Notes: generated by a model not told the origin, from the letters alone. A DNA stretch of 64,000 bases from Conexibacter sp. CPCC 205762 (GCF_030646155.1 NZ_JAUTDN010000008.1:1-64000), one strand, 5' to 3'; shown: positions 41,701-49,819, counted from the first letter of the stretch. Numbers and translations are program-made.

Positions 41701-41838
41701 GGGTCAGAAACATTTCAGTCCCTGCCCCGCGGGTCTACAGCCCCGTCCGGGTCAAATAGCAACAGTTAAGTGGAGTCGGCAGAAGAACTTTTTGCCGAGG
41801 GTGTAATTCAGCCCGATCTGAGGTGGAAATAGGGTCGG
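41701..41838. other. AT-richer intergenic region between XRE and sigma factor genes
   Basis: This 138-bp stretch is notably less GC-rich than its surroundings. CGGCA and TGCCG at about 41779-41803 can pair around a T-rich loop and may form the end of the leftward sigma factor transcript. Words such as TTAACTGTTGCTA on the minus strand could belong to the XRE promoter. No coding frame is convincing. Confidence 0.35.
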
Positions 41839-42714
41839 TCAGGCTGCGTCGGCGAGGGCTGCCAGCTCGCTGCTGGTGGCGAGCTGCGCGAGCGCCTCCC
41901 GCTCGATCGCGCGGACCTGTGCCGGAGCCAGCTCCAGCCGCCGTCCGATCTGCGCGTGCGCGAGCGGCGCGCCGTCGCTCTCGAGCCCGAAGCGGAGCTT
42001 GATCACGTCGCGCTCGGGCGACGGCAGGCCGTCGACCGTCCGCCGCACCGACTCGCGCTGCAGCAGCGCGCCGACCTGCTCGTCGACCTGCGGCGCGTCG
42101 CTGGGCAGCAGCTCGCCGAGCGTCGTGTCGCTGTCGGCGCCGACGACCTGGTCGAGGCTCGTCAGCGTCCGCGACAGCTCGCGCAGCTCCGTCACCTGCG
42201 CGTGCGGCAGCCCGCTGGCGGCGGCGATCTCGGCGATCGACGCCTGGCGGCCCAGCTCGGCCTCCAGCCGTCGCGCGGCGGCCGCCACCTTGCGCTCGCG
42301 CTGGGCGACGTTGACCGGCAGCCGGATCGCGCGCCCGTGGCTCGCCATCCCGCGCTGGATCGCCTGGCGGATCCACAGCGTCGCGTAGGTCGAGAAGCGG
42401 AAGCCCTTGCGCCAGTCGAACTTCTCGACGGCGCGGATCAGCCCGACGACGCCCTCCTGGATGAGATCGAGCAGCGCCAGCTCGCTGACGCCCTGGAAGC
42501 GGCGCGCGATCGACACGACCAGCCGCAGGTTGTGGCTGACGAGCCGCTCCTTCGCGGCGAGGTCGCCGCGCTCGATCCGGCGCGCCAGCTCCAGCTCCTG
42601 CGCGGCCGTCAGCAGCGGGTAGCGGCTGGCGCGGCGCAGGAACAGCTGCAACGCGTCGAGCGTGTCGTCAGCGGTGGCGGCGGGGGCGGGAGGGGCAGGG
42701 GCGTCATGGGCCAT
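41839..42714 (-). CDS. RNA polymerase sigma-70 family factor (group 2, primary-like)
   Basis: A 291-residue sigma factor without region 1.1. It shows region 1.2 (LQLFLRRASRYPLLTAAQELELARRIERGD), region 2 (LVSHNLRLVVSIARRFQGVSELALLDLIQEGVVGLIRAVEKFDWRKGFRFSTYATLWIRQAI) and region 4 (LPSPERDVIKLRFGLES...TLGELLPSD before it). It is like SigA-related accessory factors. Region 4 ends with QIGRRLELAPAQVRAIEREAL. ATG at 42714 is preceded by GGAGAG. No anti-sigma gene is adjacent. Confidence 0.92.
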   Translation of the reverse strand: MAHDAPAPPAPAATADDTLDALQLFLRRASRYPLLTAAQELELARRIERGDLAAKERLVSHNLRLVVSIARRFQGVSELALLDLIQEGVVGLIRAVEKFDWRKGFRFSTYATLWIRQAIQRGMASHGRAIRLPVNVAQRERKVAAAARRLEAELGRQASIAEIAAASGLPHAQVTELRELSRTLTSLDQVVGADSDTTLGELLPSDAPQVDEQVGALLQRESVRRTVDGLPSPERDVIKLRFGLESDGAPLAHAQIGRRLELAPAQVRAIEREALAQLATSSELAALADAA

Positions 42715-42777
42715 CTCTCCAGGCCTGTACCCCGCGCACCCCGGCACCATGCGGCGCCGGGGCGGGCGGGGTCCGCG

Positions 42778-43128
42778 TCACGCGCCTCTGTAGACCAGGA
42801 TTACCTTCTGATCGCCGCGCCAGGCGCACAGCACGCGGTGCGGGTCGTCGGGCTTGAAGGCGTAGAGGCAGCGGAACTTGCCGATGTTGCAGCCGATTCT
42901 CCGCGTCTTGCAGCTGCCGCCGCGCTTCACCGAGGTGGCGTGCGTTCTGGCGATTCTGCGCGCCTCTCTGCACGGCACCACGGTCGCGAGGATCTCGGTG
43001 ACCGCCGTCCCTCTGAGCGCGCCGCACGATCTCTCGACCGGCATTCTCGCCGCCGACACCGGCTGCGCGCCGATTGCCGCGATCGTCAGCGCGGCCGCGA
43101 CCGCCGTGCGCTGGACTGCTCGGAGCAT
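42778..43128 (-). CDS. Small cysteine-rich secreted protein
   Basis: A 116-residue protein with a signal peptide (TAVAAALTIAAIGAQPVSAA) and six cysteines in the mature part (RSCGAL, VPCREA, GSCKTRRIGCNIGKFRC, VLCAWRG), probably three disulfides. The pattern of an early cysteine, a helix with ARRIARTHA, then a C-terminal V-x-C-A-x-R-G-x-x-V-I-L-V strand is common among small exported actinobacterial proteins. Function unknown. Confidence 0.78.
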   Translation of the reverse strand: MLRAVQRTAVAAALTIAAIGAQPVSAARMPVERSCGALRGTAVTEILATVVPCREARRIARTHATSVKRGGSCKTRRIGCNIGKFRCLYAFKPDDPHRVLCAWRGDQKVILVYRGA

Positions 43129-43226
43129 TCGCTCTCTCTCCCCGTGAACGTCGTCGTTCGTGAAAGGGTGATTCTTCCAGCGGACGTGCGGTCACGTCCA
43201 GTCACTGTCACATCGAACTGGTGTGT

Positions 43227-43871
43227 CTAGGCGGCTTGGCGCTCGCCCCAGGCGTGTTCGAGCGCCTGCAGGTAGGCGTCGACCGGCTGGGCGCCGGAAA
43301 GGCCATAGCGGCCGTCGAGCACGAGGAAGGGGACGCCGCGGATGCCGAGGCGGCCGGCGGCCTGCTCCTCGGCGCGGACCTCCTCGGCGAAGTCGTCGCC
43401 GTCGAGCAGCTCCTGCGCCTCGGGCTGGGGGAGGCCGGCCTCGGCGACGGCGCCGGCCAGCTCGGCCGGGTCGCCGATCGCGAGCCCCTGAGTGAAGTAG
43501 CCGAGCATCAGCCGCTCGACGACCTCGCCGGCGACGCCCTGCTCGCGCGCGAGGTGGATCAGCCGGTGGGCGTCGAAGGTGTTGCCGCTGCGGGCGAGGT
43601 CGAAGCGGAAGTCGATCCCGTGATCTCTGCCGAGCTCGACCAGCTGGCCCTGGCGCGTCTCGGCCTCGTCGACGCTGATGCCGTACTTGCCCGCCAGCAT
43701 CTCCGCCAGCGTGCCCTCGCGCACCGGCGGCGCGTCGGGATCGAGCTCGAAGGCGCGCGTCACGAGCGTCAGCTCGTCGCGGGCATCGAACTGCTCCAGC
43801 GCTGCTTCCAGTCTGCGCTTTCCGAGGTAGCACCACGGGCAGACGACGTCGATCCAGAGTTCGAGCTGCAT
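43227..43871 (-). CDS. DsbA-family oxidoreductase (FrnE-like)
   Basis: A 214-residue thioredoxin-fold protein with a helical insert. The redox motif CPWC lies in WIDVVCPWCYLGKRRLE, and the cis-Pro segment in LGIRGVPFLVLDGRYGLSGAQPVDAYLQAL. FrnE-like members act in polyketide oxidation or in disulfide stress protection. The start codon at 43871 immediately follows the TAG stop of rsbX, so it is probably the last gene of the stressosome transcript. Unlike the relative at 11751-12647, both cysteines are kept. Confidence 0.9.
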   Translation of the reverse strand: MQLELWIDVVCPWCYLGKRRLEAALEQFDARDELTLVTRAFELDPDAPPVREGTLAEMLAGKYGISVDEAETRQGQLVELGRDHGIDFRFDLARSGNTFDAHRLIHLAREQGVAGEVVERLMLGYFTQGLAIGDPAELAGAVAEAGLPQPEAQELLDGDDFAEEVRAEEQAAGRLGIRGVPFLVLDGRYGLSGAQPVDAYLQALEHAWGERQAA

Positions 43872-44525
43872 CTAACTCACTATAGAGCCGCGATCGGCCT
43901 CCGCCGTGCCGATCCCGGGCCCGATCCGCGCCACCAGCACGAGCGCGTCGTCGCGCGAGCCGTGGCGGTGGCGATGCAGCAGCCCGTCGGCGAGCGGCCC
44001 GAGCGCGCCCGGCACGCGCAGCTCGACGGCGTTCGCGCGTGAGATCCCGTCGGTCGCCAGCAGCAGCGTGTCGCCGTCGGCGAACGGGACCGTCACCGGC
44101 ACGAGCTGGGGGAGGTGGTCGCCGACGACGCCGGCCAGCAGCAGCGCCTCGGGGGCGCTCGCGCTCGCGACGGCTGGCGCCAGCAGCCCGTTGACGTTGC
44201 CGATCCCGAGCCACGTCAGCGTGCGCGCCGTCAGCTCGATGCGGGCGACCGTCAGCGCCGCGCCGCGCGTGTCGGCGAGCGCCGCGTGGCAGGCGGTCAT
44301 GAGCGCCGGCAGCGGCTCCGCGGCGTGCGCGCGGATCGTCTCCGCCGCCCGCGCGGCCGCCTCGCCGGCGGCGACGCCGTGGCCGAGGCCGTCGATCGCC
44401 GCCAGCAGCACCTGGTCCTCGGCGGCGAGCGCGACCCAGGCGTCGCCGCTGACCTGCTCGCCGTCGGCGCAGGCGTGCGCGACGCCGTAGGCGAGGTCGG
44501 CGTGGAGCGCGCCGCCGATGCTCAT
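43872..44525 (-). CDS. rsbX: RsbX-like PP2C phosphatase (stressosome feedback)
   Basis: A 217-residue phosphatase of the SpoIIE/RsbX type. Acidic metal-binding segments are visible in VSGDAWVAL, LLAAIDGLGHGVAAG, LLLATDGISRAN and SRDDALVLVARIG. In Bacillus RsbX dephosphorylates RsbS and RsbR and resets the stressosome. The order rsbR-rsbS-rsbT-rsbX here is the canonical one. ATG at 44525 overlaps the TGA of rsbT (ATGA at 44522-44525). Confidence 0.88.
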   Translation of the reverse strand: MSIGGALHADLAYGVAHACADGEQVSGDAWVALAAEDQVLLAAIDGLGHGVAAGEAAARAAETIRAHAAEPLPALMTACHAALADTRGAALTVARIELTARTLTWLGIGNVNGLLAPAVASASAPEALLLAGVVGDHLPQLVPVTVPFADGDTLLLATDGISRANAVELRVPGALGPLADGLLHRHRHGSRDDALVLVARIGPGIGTAEADRGSIVS

Positions 44526-44935
44526 TGCGGGCCCCACTTCGTCATCGTGACCGTCGTGCCGGCGCCCGGTCTGGAGTTGATCGCGAACTCGTCCATCAGC
44601 CGCCGCGCGCCCGGCAGCCCGAGCCCGAGCCCGCCGCCGGTCGTGAAGCCGTCCTGCAGCGCGCGGTCGATGTCCTCGATCCCCGGTCCCTCGTCGCTGG
44701 CGATCACCTGCACGCCGCGGCGGCCGCGGCCGTCGACCGGCCGCACGACGATCTCGCCCGTGCCGGCGTACGCGGTGATGTTGCGGGCGACCTCGGAGAT
44801 CGCGGTCGCGACGAGCGTCAGGTCGGTCGTCGCGAGCCCGAGCGACTCCGCCAGCTGCCGCCCCGCCTGACGCGCGGCGACGACGTCGTCGTCGGTCGCG
44901 ATCGCGACCCTGACCTCAGCCTGCGAGGCCGCCAC
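44522..44935 (-). CDS. rsbT: RsbT-like serine/threonine kinase (switch protein)
   Basis: A 137-residue GHKL-type kinase. N-box ATAISEVARNITAYAGTGEI, G1 box ASDEGPGIEDI and G2 box GGGLGLGLPGARRLMDEF are all present. RsbT phosphorylates RsbS and RsbR, leaves the stressosome and activates the downstream RsbU-type phosphatase. Its start lies 20 bases inside the rsbS gene and its stop overlaps rsbX, showing tight coupling. Confidence 0.92.
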   Translation of the reverse strand: MAASQAEVRVAIATDDDVVAARQAGRQLAESLGLATTDLTLVATAISEVARNITAYAGTGEIVVRPVDGRGRRGVQVIASDEGPGIEDIDRALQDGFTTGGGLGLGLPGARRLMDEFAINSRPGAGTTVTMTKWGPQ

Positions 44936-45299
44936 GGCGCTCGGCCTCCCCGCCGAGCGACTCGAGCAGGGCGAGGCCCTCCTCGAGGTCGAGGGCCGTG
45001 AGGACGTCCTCCAATGACGTCCCCAATTGCACCATCGCGAAGGCGACCTCCGGCTGGATCCCGACCAGCACCATCTCGGCCCCGCGCAGGCGCGTCATCT
45101 GCGCGATCGCTCTCAGCGAGCGCGCGACGAACGAGTCCATCACGTCGATCGCGGCGACGTCGACGACGATCCCGCGCGAGCGGTAGCGGCCGACCTGCTC
45201 GATCAGCGTCTCCTGCAGCAGCACGACGTCGGTGTCCGTCAGCGCCCTCTGGATCGAGGCGATCAGCACGCTGCCCTGTTTGAGGATCGGAACCGGCAT
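44916..45299 (-). CDS. rsbS: RsbS-like STAS protein of the stressosome core
   Basis: A 127-residue single STAS domain: MPVPILKQGSVLIASIQRALTDTDVVLLQETLIEQVGRY, then VDVAAIDVMDSFVARSLRAIAQMTRLRGAEMVLVGIQPEVAFAMVQLG. The serine of VMDSF is the RsbT target in known RsbS proteins. It forms the stressosome core with RsbR. It overlaps rsbT by 20 bases and begins 26 bases after the rsbR stop. The extended C-terminus (LLESLGGEAERRGGLAG) is a few residues longer than Bacillus RsbS. Confidence 0.92.
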   Translation of the reverse strand: MPVPILKQGSVLIASIQRALTDTDVVLLQETLIEQVGRYRSRGIVVDVAAIDVMDSFVARSLRAIAQMTRLRGAEMVLVGIQPEVAFAMVQLGTSLEDVLTALDLEEGLALLESLGGEAERRGGLAG

Positions 45300-45325
45300 C
45301 GGTCAGGCGAGCGGCGCTCCCGCGC

Positions 45326-46255
45326 TCAGCGCACCAGCTCCGGGGATCCGTCGGCGCGGACCGTCACCTCGTAGCCGAGCAGCCGCTCGGCCTCCTCGAT
45401 GCCGCCCTGGAGGTCGCCGACCGCATTGACCTTCGAGAGGTCGACGCCGATCGTCACGAGCGTCTGGGCGATCTCGGAGGAGAGGCCGGTGATGATCACG
45501 CTGGCGCCCATCAGGCGCGAGGCCTCGACCGTCTGCACGAGGTTGTTCGCGACCGTCTGGTCGATCGTCGGCACGCCGGTGATGTCGATCACGACGACCT
45601 TCGCGCGGTTGGTGCGGATGCCGCGCAGCAGCTGCTCGGTCACCTGCCGTGCGCGCTGCGAGTCGAGCACGCCGATGATCGGCAGGATCAGCAGCCGCTC
45701 GCGCACCTGCAGGACCGGCGTCGACAGCTCGCGGATCGCCTCCTGCTGCTGGCGGATGATCCGCTCGCGCTCCTGCACGAACGAGACGCCGACGGTGTTG
45801 GCGATGCGGTTGGCGGCCGGCTCGTAGGCGTCGAGCACGCGGTTGAGCAGGTCGAAGTCGGTCTGGTACTTCTCGAACAGCGAGCGCGCGAGCACGTCGC
45901 GCAGGAGCAGCACGATCCCGAGCACCTCGTCGGTCTCGACGCCGCGCGGGATGATCCGCTCGGAGAGGTTGCGGGCGTAGTCCTGCAGCGCTTCGACCGA
46001 GCCGGTCTCGAGCACCTCGATGTAGTTGTCGTAGACCGAGGTCGCCTCGGCGAAGATCTCCTCCGAGGTCATCGCCGTCAGCAGCTTCGCGTCGGTGATG
46101 CGGCGCGCCCACTCCTCGCGCAGCTGGGTGCGGTTGCGGCGGAGATGGGCGACCAGCTCGCGCAGCAGCGAGCTGGTCGACTCGCCGTCGCGCGCGGCGG
46201 CGGCCGCGGTCGGCCGTCTCGTTCTGCGCGCGGCTCTCCTGCGCTCTTCAGCCAT
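45326..46255 (-). CDS. rsbR: RsbR-like stressosome sensor protein
   Basis: A 309-residue protein. An Arg/Ala-rich N-terminus is followed by a helical sensor-like domain (LLRELVAHLRRNRTQLREEWARRI ... YDNYIEVLETGSVEALQDYARNLSERIIPRGVETDEVLGIVLLLRDVL), similar to the RsbR-type N-terminal domain rather than a haem globin. The C-terminal STAS domain has PVLQVRERLLILPIIGVLDSQRARQVTEQLLRGI and the phosphorylatable threonines in DITGVPTIDQTVANNL. It would sense the signal and form the stressosome with RsbS. Start at ATG 46255. Confidence 0.92.
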   Translation of the reverse strand: MAEERRRAARRTRRPTAAAAARDGESTSSLLRELVAHLRRNRTQLREEWARRITDAKLLTAMTSEEIFAEATSVYDNYIEVLETGSVEALQDYARNLSERIIPRGVETDEVLGIVLLLRDVLARSLFEKYQTDFDLLNRVLDAYEPAANRIANTVGVSFVQERERIIRQQQEAIRELSTPVLQVRERLLILPIIGVLDSQRARQVTEQLLRGIRTNRAKVVVIDITGVPTIDQTVANNLVQTVEASRLMGASVIITGLSSEIAQTLVTIGVDLSKVNAVGDLQGGIEEAERLLGYEVTVRADGSPELVR

Positions 46256-46305
46256 CAGCACACCCCCGGTCGGTTCTTCCGGCGCAAGTCTTTCACGGCT
46301 CCTGG

Positions 46306-47757
46306 TCAGGCGGGTGGAATTCGGACCGCGATCACGGCGAGATCGTCGCGCGGCGGCCCGCCGGATGCGTTCAGCACGGCGTCTTCGACGCGCTCGGCCG
46401 CCTTCGCCGCCGAGACGTCGCCGATCTCGCCCAGCAGCGCCAGCAGCTGGTCGACGCCGAAGACCTCGCGGCCGCGGCGGCGGACCTCGGTGACGCCGTC
46501 GGTGTAGAGCACGAGCAGGTCGCCCGGCGCCAGCTCGACGGTGTCGGCGTGCAGCTGCGGGTCGGGCACGACGCCGAGCACGGTCGAGTACGAGCCGACC
46601 GTCTCGACCGCGCCGCCGGCGCGCCGCACGATCGGCAGCGGATGGCCGGCGCTGACGAAGTCGACGCGCGCGCCGCCGGCCGGCGTGAGCTGCAGCTGGC
46701 CGTAGAAGGCGGTGCAGAAGCGGTGGTCGTCGCGCTGGTCGAGGATCGCCTCGTTCAGCATCGCCATCACGCGCTCGGGGCGGTGCTCCCACAGCGCCGC
46801 GGCGCGCAGCGTGTAGCGCACGAGCGCGGTCAGCGCGGCGGCGTGCGGGCCCTTGCCGCAGACGTCGCCGATCGCGACGCCCCAGGCGGTGCCGTTGGTG
46901 CGGAAGACGTCGTAGAAGTCGCCGCCGACGACCATCCCGTCGCCGGCCGCGCAGTAGCGCGCGTCGATGTCGAGGCCGTCGACCTTCGGCAGTCTCTGCG
47001 GCAGCAGGCTGCGCTGCAGCGTCTCGGCGATCTCGCGCTCGAGCCCGTAGATCTGCGCGTTGCCGATCGCCGCCGAGGCGACCTGCGCGAGCTGGACCAG
47101 GATCGCCTCCGCGCCCGGGTCGGCGTCCTCGACGCCGAAGACCTCGATCTCGCCGACGACGAGGCCGCGGCGACCGGTGAGGCTGGCGCGCAGCGCGCCC
47201 GGCGCCTCGCGCGCGTGCTCGGCGGGCGGCTCGCCGGAGGTGGCGGTGAGCGTGCGGCGCGGCTGCGAGCCGGGCAGCTCGAGATGCGCGCGGGCTGAGC
47301 GGCCGCCGAGCACGTGGCGCGCCTCGGCGGTGACGAGGTCGATCACGTCGGCGACCGGCAGCGCGGCGTTGAGCGCGACCGAGACCTCCGCGACCGACTG
47401 CAGCTGGCGCGCGTGCTCGTGCTCCAGCCGCGCGACCTCCTGCACCTCGAGGTAGCCGCGGTGGGCGATCTCGAAGGTCGCGAGGCTCTCGCGCAGGAAC
47501 GCGGCGGCGCGCTCGGCGAGCTGCTGCTGGCGCTCGGCGTCGCGCTCGGGCAGCACGCCGGCTGCGAACGCCTCGCGATGCGCCTCAGCCAGCTCCAGCA
47601 GCGACAGGTGGCCGCCGACCGCCTCGCGGCTCAGCTCGTACGCCGGCGTCACGTCGGCCTCGTCGCCGGTCTGCAGGTAGCGCAGGAAGGCGCGCTGGTA
47701 GCGCGCTCCAAAACCGCCGTCGGTCGCTCGCAGCTGATCGCGTGTCGTCCCGCCCAC
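46306..47757 (-). CDS. rsbU: RsbU-like PP2C phosphatase with RsbU-N and GAF-like domains
   Basis: A 483-residue phosphatase. The N-terminus (FGARYQRAFLRYLQTGDEADVTPAYELSREAVGGHLSLLELAEAHREAF) resembles the RsbT-binding domain of RsbU. A coiled linker and a GAF-like domain (about 115-235) lead to the SpoIIE/PP2C domain with GDGMVVGGDFYDVF, GDVCGKGPHAA, LLVLYTDGVTEVRR and PRDDLAVIAVR. RsbU dephosphorylates the STAS antagonist RsbV. Start is GTG 47757; TTG at 47766 is also in frame. TAGACT at 47771-47766 would place transcription start close to the GTG, so the operon may begin leaderless. Confidence 0.9.
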   Translation of the reverse strand: MGGTTRDQLRATDGGFGARYQRAFLRYLQTGDEADVTPAYELSREAVGGHLSLLELAEAHREAFAAGVLPERDAERQQQLAERAAAFLRESLATFEIAHRGYLEVQEVARLEHEHARQLQSVAEVSVALNAALPVADVIDLVTAEARHVLGGRSARAHLELPGSQPRRTLTATSGEPPAEHAREAPGALRASLTGRRGLVVGEIEVFGVEDADPGAEAILVQLAQVASAAIGNAQIYGLEREIAETLQRSLLPQRLPKVDGLDIDARYCAAGDGMVVGGDFYDVFRTNGTAWGVAIGDVCGKGPHAAALTALVRYTLRAAALWEHRPERVMAMLNEAILDQRDDHRFCTAFYGQLQLTPAGGARVDFVSAGHPLPIVRRAGGAVETVGSYSTVLGVVPDPQLHADTVELAPGDLLVLYTDGVTEVRRRGREVFGVDQLLALLGEIGDVSAAKAAERVEDAVLNASGGPPRDDLAVIAVRIPPA

Positions 47758-47800
47758 GGTACGCAAGTCTAGGGGCGTCCGCGGTCGCCCGGAAGCGCTC

Positions 47801-48331
47801 TCAGGCGTCGTCGAGCTCGCACCAGACGCAGGTGCGGCCCGGACCGCCCTCCACGCCCCAGCGGTCGGTCAGCTCCGCGACGATCGGCAGACCCCAGCCG
47901 GATCGCTGGATCTCGGTGCCGGCGGCGCTGCCGCCGTCGTCGACCATCCCGCGACCGGCGCGCGGATCTATGACCTCGATCCGCGTGGCGGCGCCACGGC
48001 GGCGGACGAGCAGGCCGACCTCGTCGGCGTCGTCGCGGGCGCCGTGCCGGACGGCGTTGGTGACCAGCTCGGAGATCACCAGCAGGGCGACGTCGCGGCG
48101 TTCCGGCGTCCAGTGCGCGAGCGCGCGCGAGGCGGCGGCGCGGGCGCGCTGCGGCGCGTCGGCGTCGGCCGGGAAGGTGACCGCGAGCCGGTCGGGGGCG
48201 CCGCCGGCGAAGCGCGGTGCATCGGCGCTCTGCAAGTGACCGTCGCTCTGGGCGCGGGTGCTGGTGGAGCGCTTGCCGCCACGGACCGCGGCGGCGATGC
48301 GGGAGTCGTAGAGGGAGGCGTCAGCGTGCAT
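47801..48331 (-). CDS. RsbW-like anti-sigma factor / ATP-binding serine kinase
   Basis: A 176-residue GHKL-fold protein. N-box VISELVTNAVRHGARD, an acidic G1 region (IEVIDPRAG) and G2 (SGWGLPIVAELTDRWGVE) are present. The N-terminal 55 residues are a low-complexity extension. RsbW kinases hold a sigma factor and phosphorylate RsbV. It is upstream of the stressosome operon and divergent from the antagonist at 48423, which makes the two a natural pair. ATG at 48331 (MHADASLYDSRI) is chosen; an upstream in-frame start exists. Confidence 0.88.
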   Translation of the reverse strand: MHADASLYDSRIAAAVRGGKRSTSTRAQSDGHLQSADAPRFAGGAPDRLAVTFPADADAPQRARAAASRALAHWTPERRDVALLVISELVTNAVRHGARDDADEVGLLVRRRGAATRIEVIDPRAGRGMVDDGGSAAGTEIQRSGWGLPIVAELTDRWGVEGGPGRTCVWCELDDA

Positions 48332-48345
48332 CGTTGATCCGGTCG

Positions 48346-48371
48346 CTACCCGCAACCGGCGTGGGGGCAAC
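48346..48371 (-). promoter_or_regulatory. SigB/SigF-like promoter for the RsbW-like gene
   Basis: On the minus strand GTTG (48371-48368), 16 bases, then GGGTAG (48351-48346) resembles GTTT-N15-16-GGGTAT. The RsbW-like start follows 14 bases later. Feedback of the stress sigma factor on its own regulators is common, which supports the reading. Confidence 0.4.
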
Positions 48372-48422
48372 CCCGCGGGCATCAGGCATTGTCAGCGCGA
48401 CCAGCGGGTACAGGTCCGATCA

Positions 48423-48764
48423 ATGACCAGCCTGGACGCCAACCCCGCCTTCGACGTCGCCGTCGAACGGCGCGAGCGCATGCTCGTCGCCTCGCCGGCC
48501 GGCGAGCTCGACCTCGCCACCGCACCGCTGCTGCTCGCCGCTCTGCGCTCGCATTTCGAGGAGGGCGACGAGCGGCTGGTGATCGATCTGAGACAGCTCA
48601 GCTTCATGGACTCCTCGGGCCTGCGGCTGCTCGTCTCCGAGGCCGACCGGGCGCAGAGAGACGGGTACGAGCTGACGATCGTGCGCGGTGGCGCGGAGGT
48701 CAGCCGGCTGGTGCGGCTGACGCGGCTGGACGAGAAGCTCCCGTTCGCGGACTCGATCGACTGA
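48423..48764 (+). CDS. RsbV-like STAS anti-sigma factor antagonist
   Basis: A 113-residue STAS protein: MLVASPAGELDLATAPLLLAALRSHFEEGDERLVIDLRQLSFMDSSGLRLLVSEADRAQRDG. The serine in MDSSGL should be phosphorylated by the RsbW-like kinase and dephosphorylated by the RsbU-like phosphatase. It is divergent from the RsbW gene, with 91 bp between. GGGTAC at 48406-48411 resembles a stress-sigma -10 but lacks a good -35. Confidence 0.92.
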   Translation: MTSLDANPAFDVAVERRERMLVASPAGELDLATAPLLLAALRSHFEEGDERLVIDLRQLSFMDSSGLRLLVSEADRAQRDGYELTIVRGGAEVSRLVRLTRLDEKLPFADSID

Positions 48765-48795
48765 AGGGCGTGCGCGCGGCGCGTGAGGCGCCGGT

Positions 48796-48885
48796 CGCCT
48801 GAGCGCGCGGTGGGCGCGCATCGCCCGCCTGAGCGCGCTGCGGCCTCGCGTCGCTCGCCTGAGCGCGCGGCGGGCGCGCATACTG
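48796..48885. repeat. Three 30-bp tandem repeats
   Basis: Units at 48796-48825, 48826-48855 and 48856-48885 each begin CGCCTGAGCGCGC; units 1 and 3 share GCGGxGGGCGCGCAT. They lie just before the EamA gene start and could influence its expression. The middle unit has diverged. Confidence 0.75.
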
Positions 48886-48892
48886 GGTGGCG

Positions 48893-49795
48893 ATGGACGC
48901 CGCCGCCTCTCCCCAGCCGGGCTCCGGCGGCAACGCCGGCCCGCTGACGCTGGCCTGGCGGCTGCCGCCGCAGCTGCTGTTCGTGATCGGCGCGCTGACG
49001 CAGTACGTCGGCGCGGGGCTCGCGGTGCTGCTGTTCGCGCGCGTGCCGGTGATCGGCGTCGCGTGGCTGCGGGTGTTCGCGGCGGCGGTCGTGATGGCGG
49101 CGTGGGCGCGGCCGTGGCGGCTGGCCGACGCGCGCGGCTGGACGCGCGAGCGGCTGCTGCTGGTCGGCGGCTTCGGCCTCGCGCTGGCGGGCATGAACGG
49201 CGCCTTCTACCTGGCGATCGACCGCCTCCCGCTCGGCACCGCGGTGGCGCTGGAGTTCGTCGGTCCGATCGCCGTGACCGCGATCGGCTCCCACGGCCGC
49301 CGCGACCTGATCACGCTCGCCACCGCCGCGGCCGGCGTCCTGCTGCTGGCTGACGTCCACGTCTCCGGCAGCCCGCTCGGCGTCGCCCTCGCGCTCGCCG
49401 CCGGCGCCTGCTGGGCCGGCTACGTCGTGCTCGGCCACCGCGTCGCCGCCGACCCGGGCATCTCCGGCCGCCCCGGTCTGGCGGCCGCGATGATCGCCGG
49501 CACGGTCGCGCTCGCGCCCTTCGGCGCCTCCAGCTCGCTCGACGCCTTCACCCACCCCGCCCTGCTGGCCGCCTGCGTCGGCGTCGGCCTGATGTCGAGC
49601 GTGATCCCCTACGTCCTCGACCAGGTCGCGATGGCCCGCCTCCCACGCGCCCGCTTCGCCCTCCTGCTCGCCCTGCTCCCAGCCACCGCCACCGTCGCCG
49701 GCCTCGTCGTCCTCCACCAGATCCCCGGCATCGCCGAGACGATCGGCATAGCGCTCGTGGTGGCGGCGACGGCGCTGGGGAGCCATCAGCGGTGA
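48893..49795 (+). CDS. EamA/RhtA-type drug/metabolite transporter
   Basis: A 300-residue membrane protein with ten hydrophobic helices in two EamA halves. Typical parts are LLFARVPVIGVAWLRVFAAAVVM, AFYLAIDRLPLGTAVALEFVGPIAVT and the matching second half ending MSSVIPYVLDQVAMARLPRARFALLLALLPATATVAGLV. It most resembles the RhtA threonine/homoserine exporter branch. The start is ATG 48893; GTG 48887 is an alternative. It sits behind a 30-bp tandem repeat. Confidence 0.88.
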   Translation: MDAAASPQPGSGGNAGPLTLAWRLPPQLLFVIGALTQYVGAGLAVLLFARVPVIGVAWLRVFAAAVVMAAWARPWRLADARGWTRERLLLVGGFGLALAGMNGAFYLAIDRLPLGTAVALEFVGPIAVTAIGSHGRRDLITLATAAAGVLLLADVHVSGSPLGVALALAAGACWAGYVVLGHRVAADPGISGRPGLAAAMIAGTVALAPFGASSSLDAFTHPALLAACVGVGLMSSVIPYVLDQVAMARLPRARFALLLALLPATATVAGLVVLHQIPGIAETIGIALVVAATALGSHQR

Positions 49796-49819
49796 GGGCT
49801 GGCGCGTCGGTTCGAGGCG

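Noticed and set aside
48796..48885. CRISPR array
   Set aside because: The three 30-bp units are direct neighbours without spacers, and there are no cas genes in the window.
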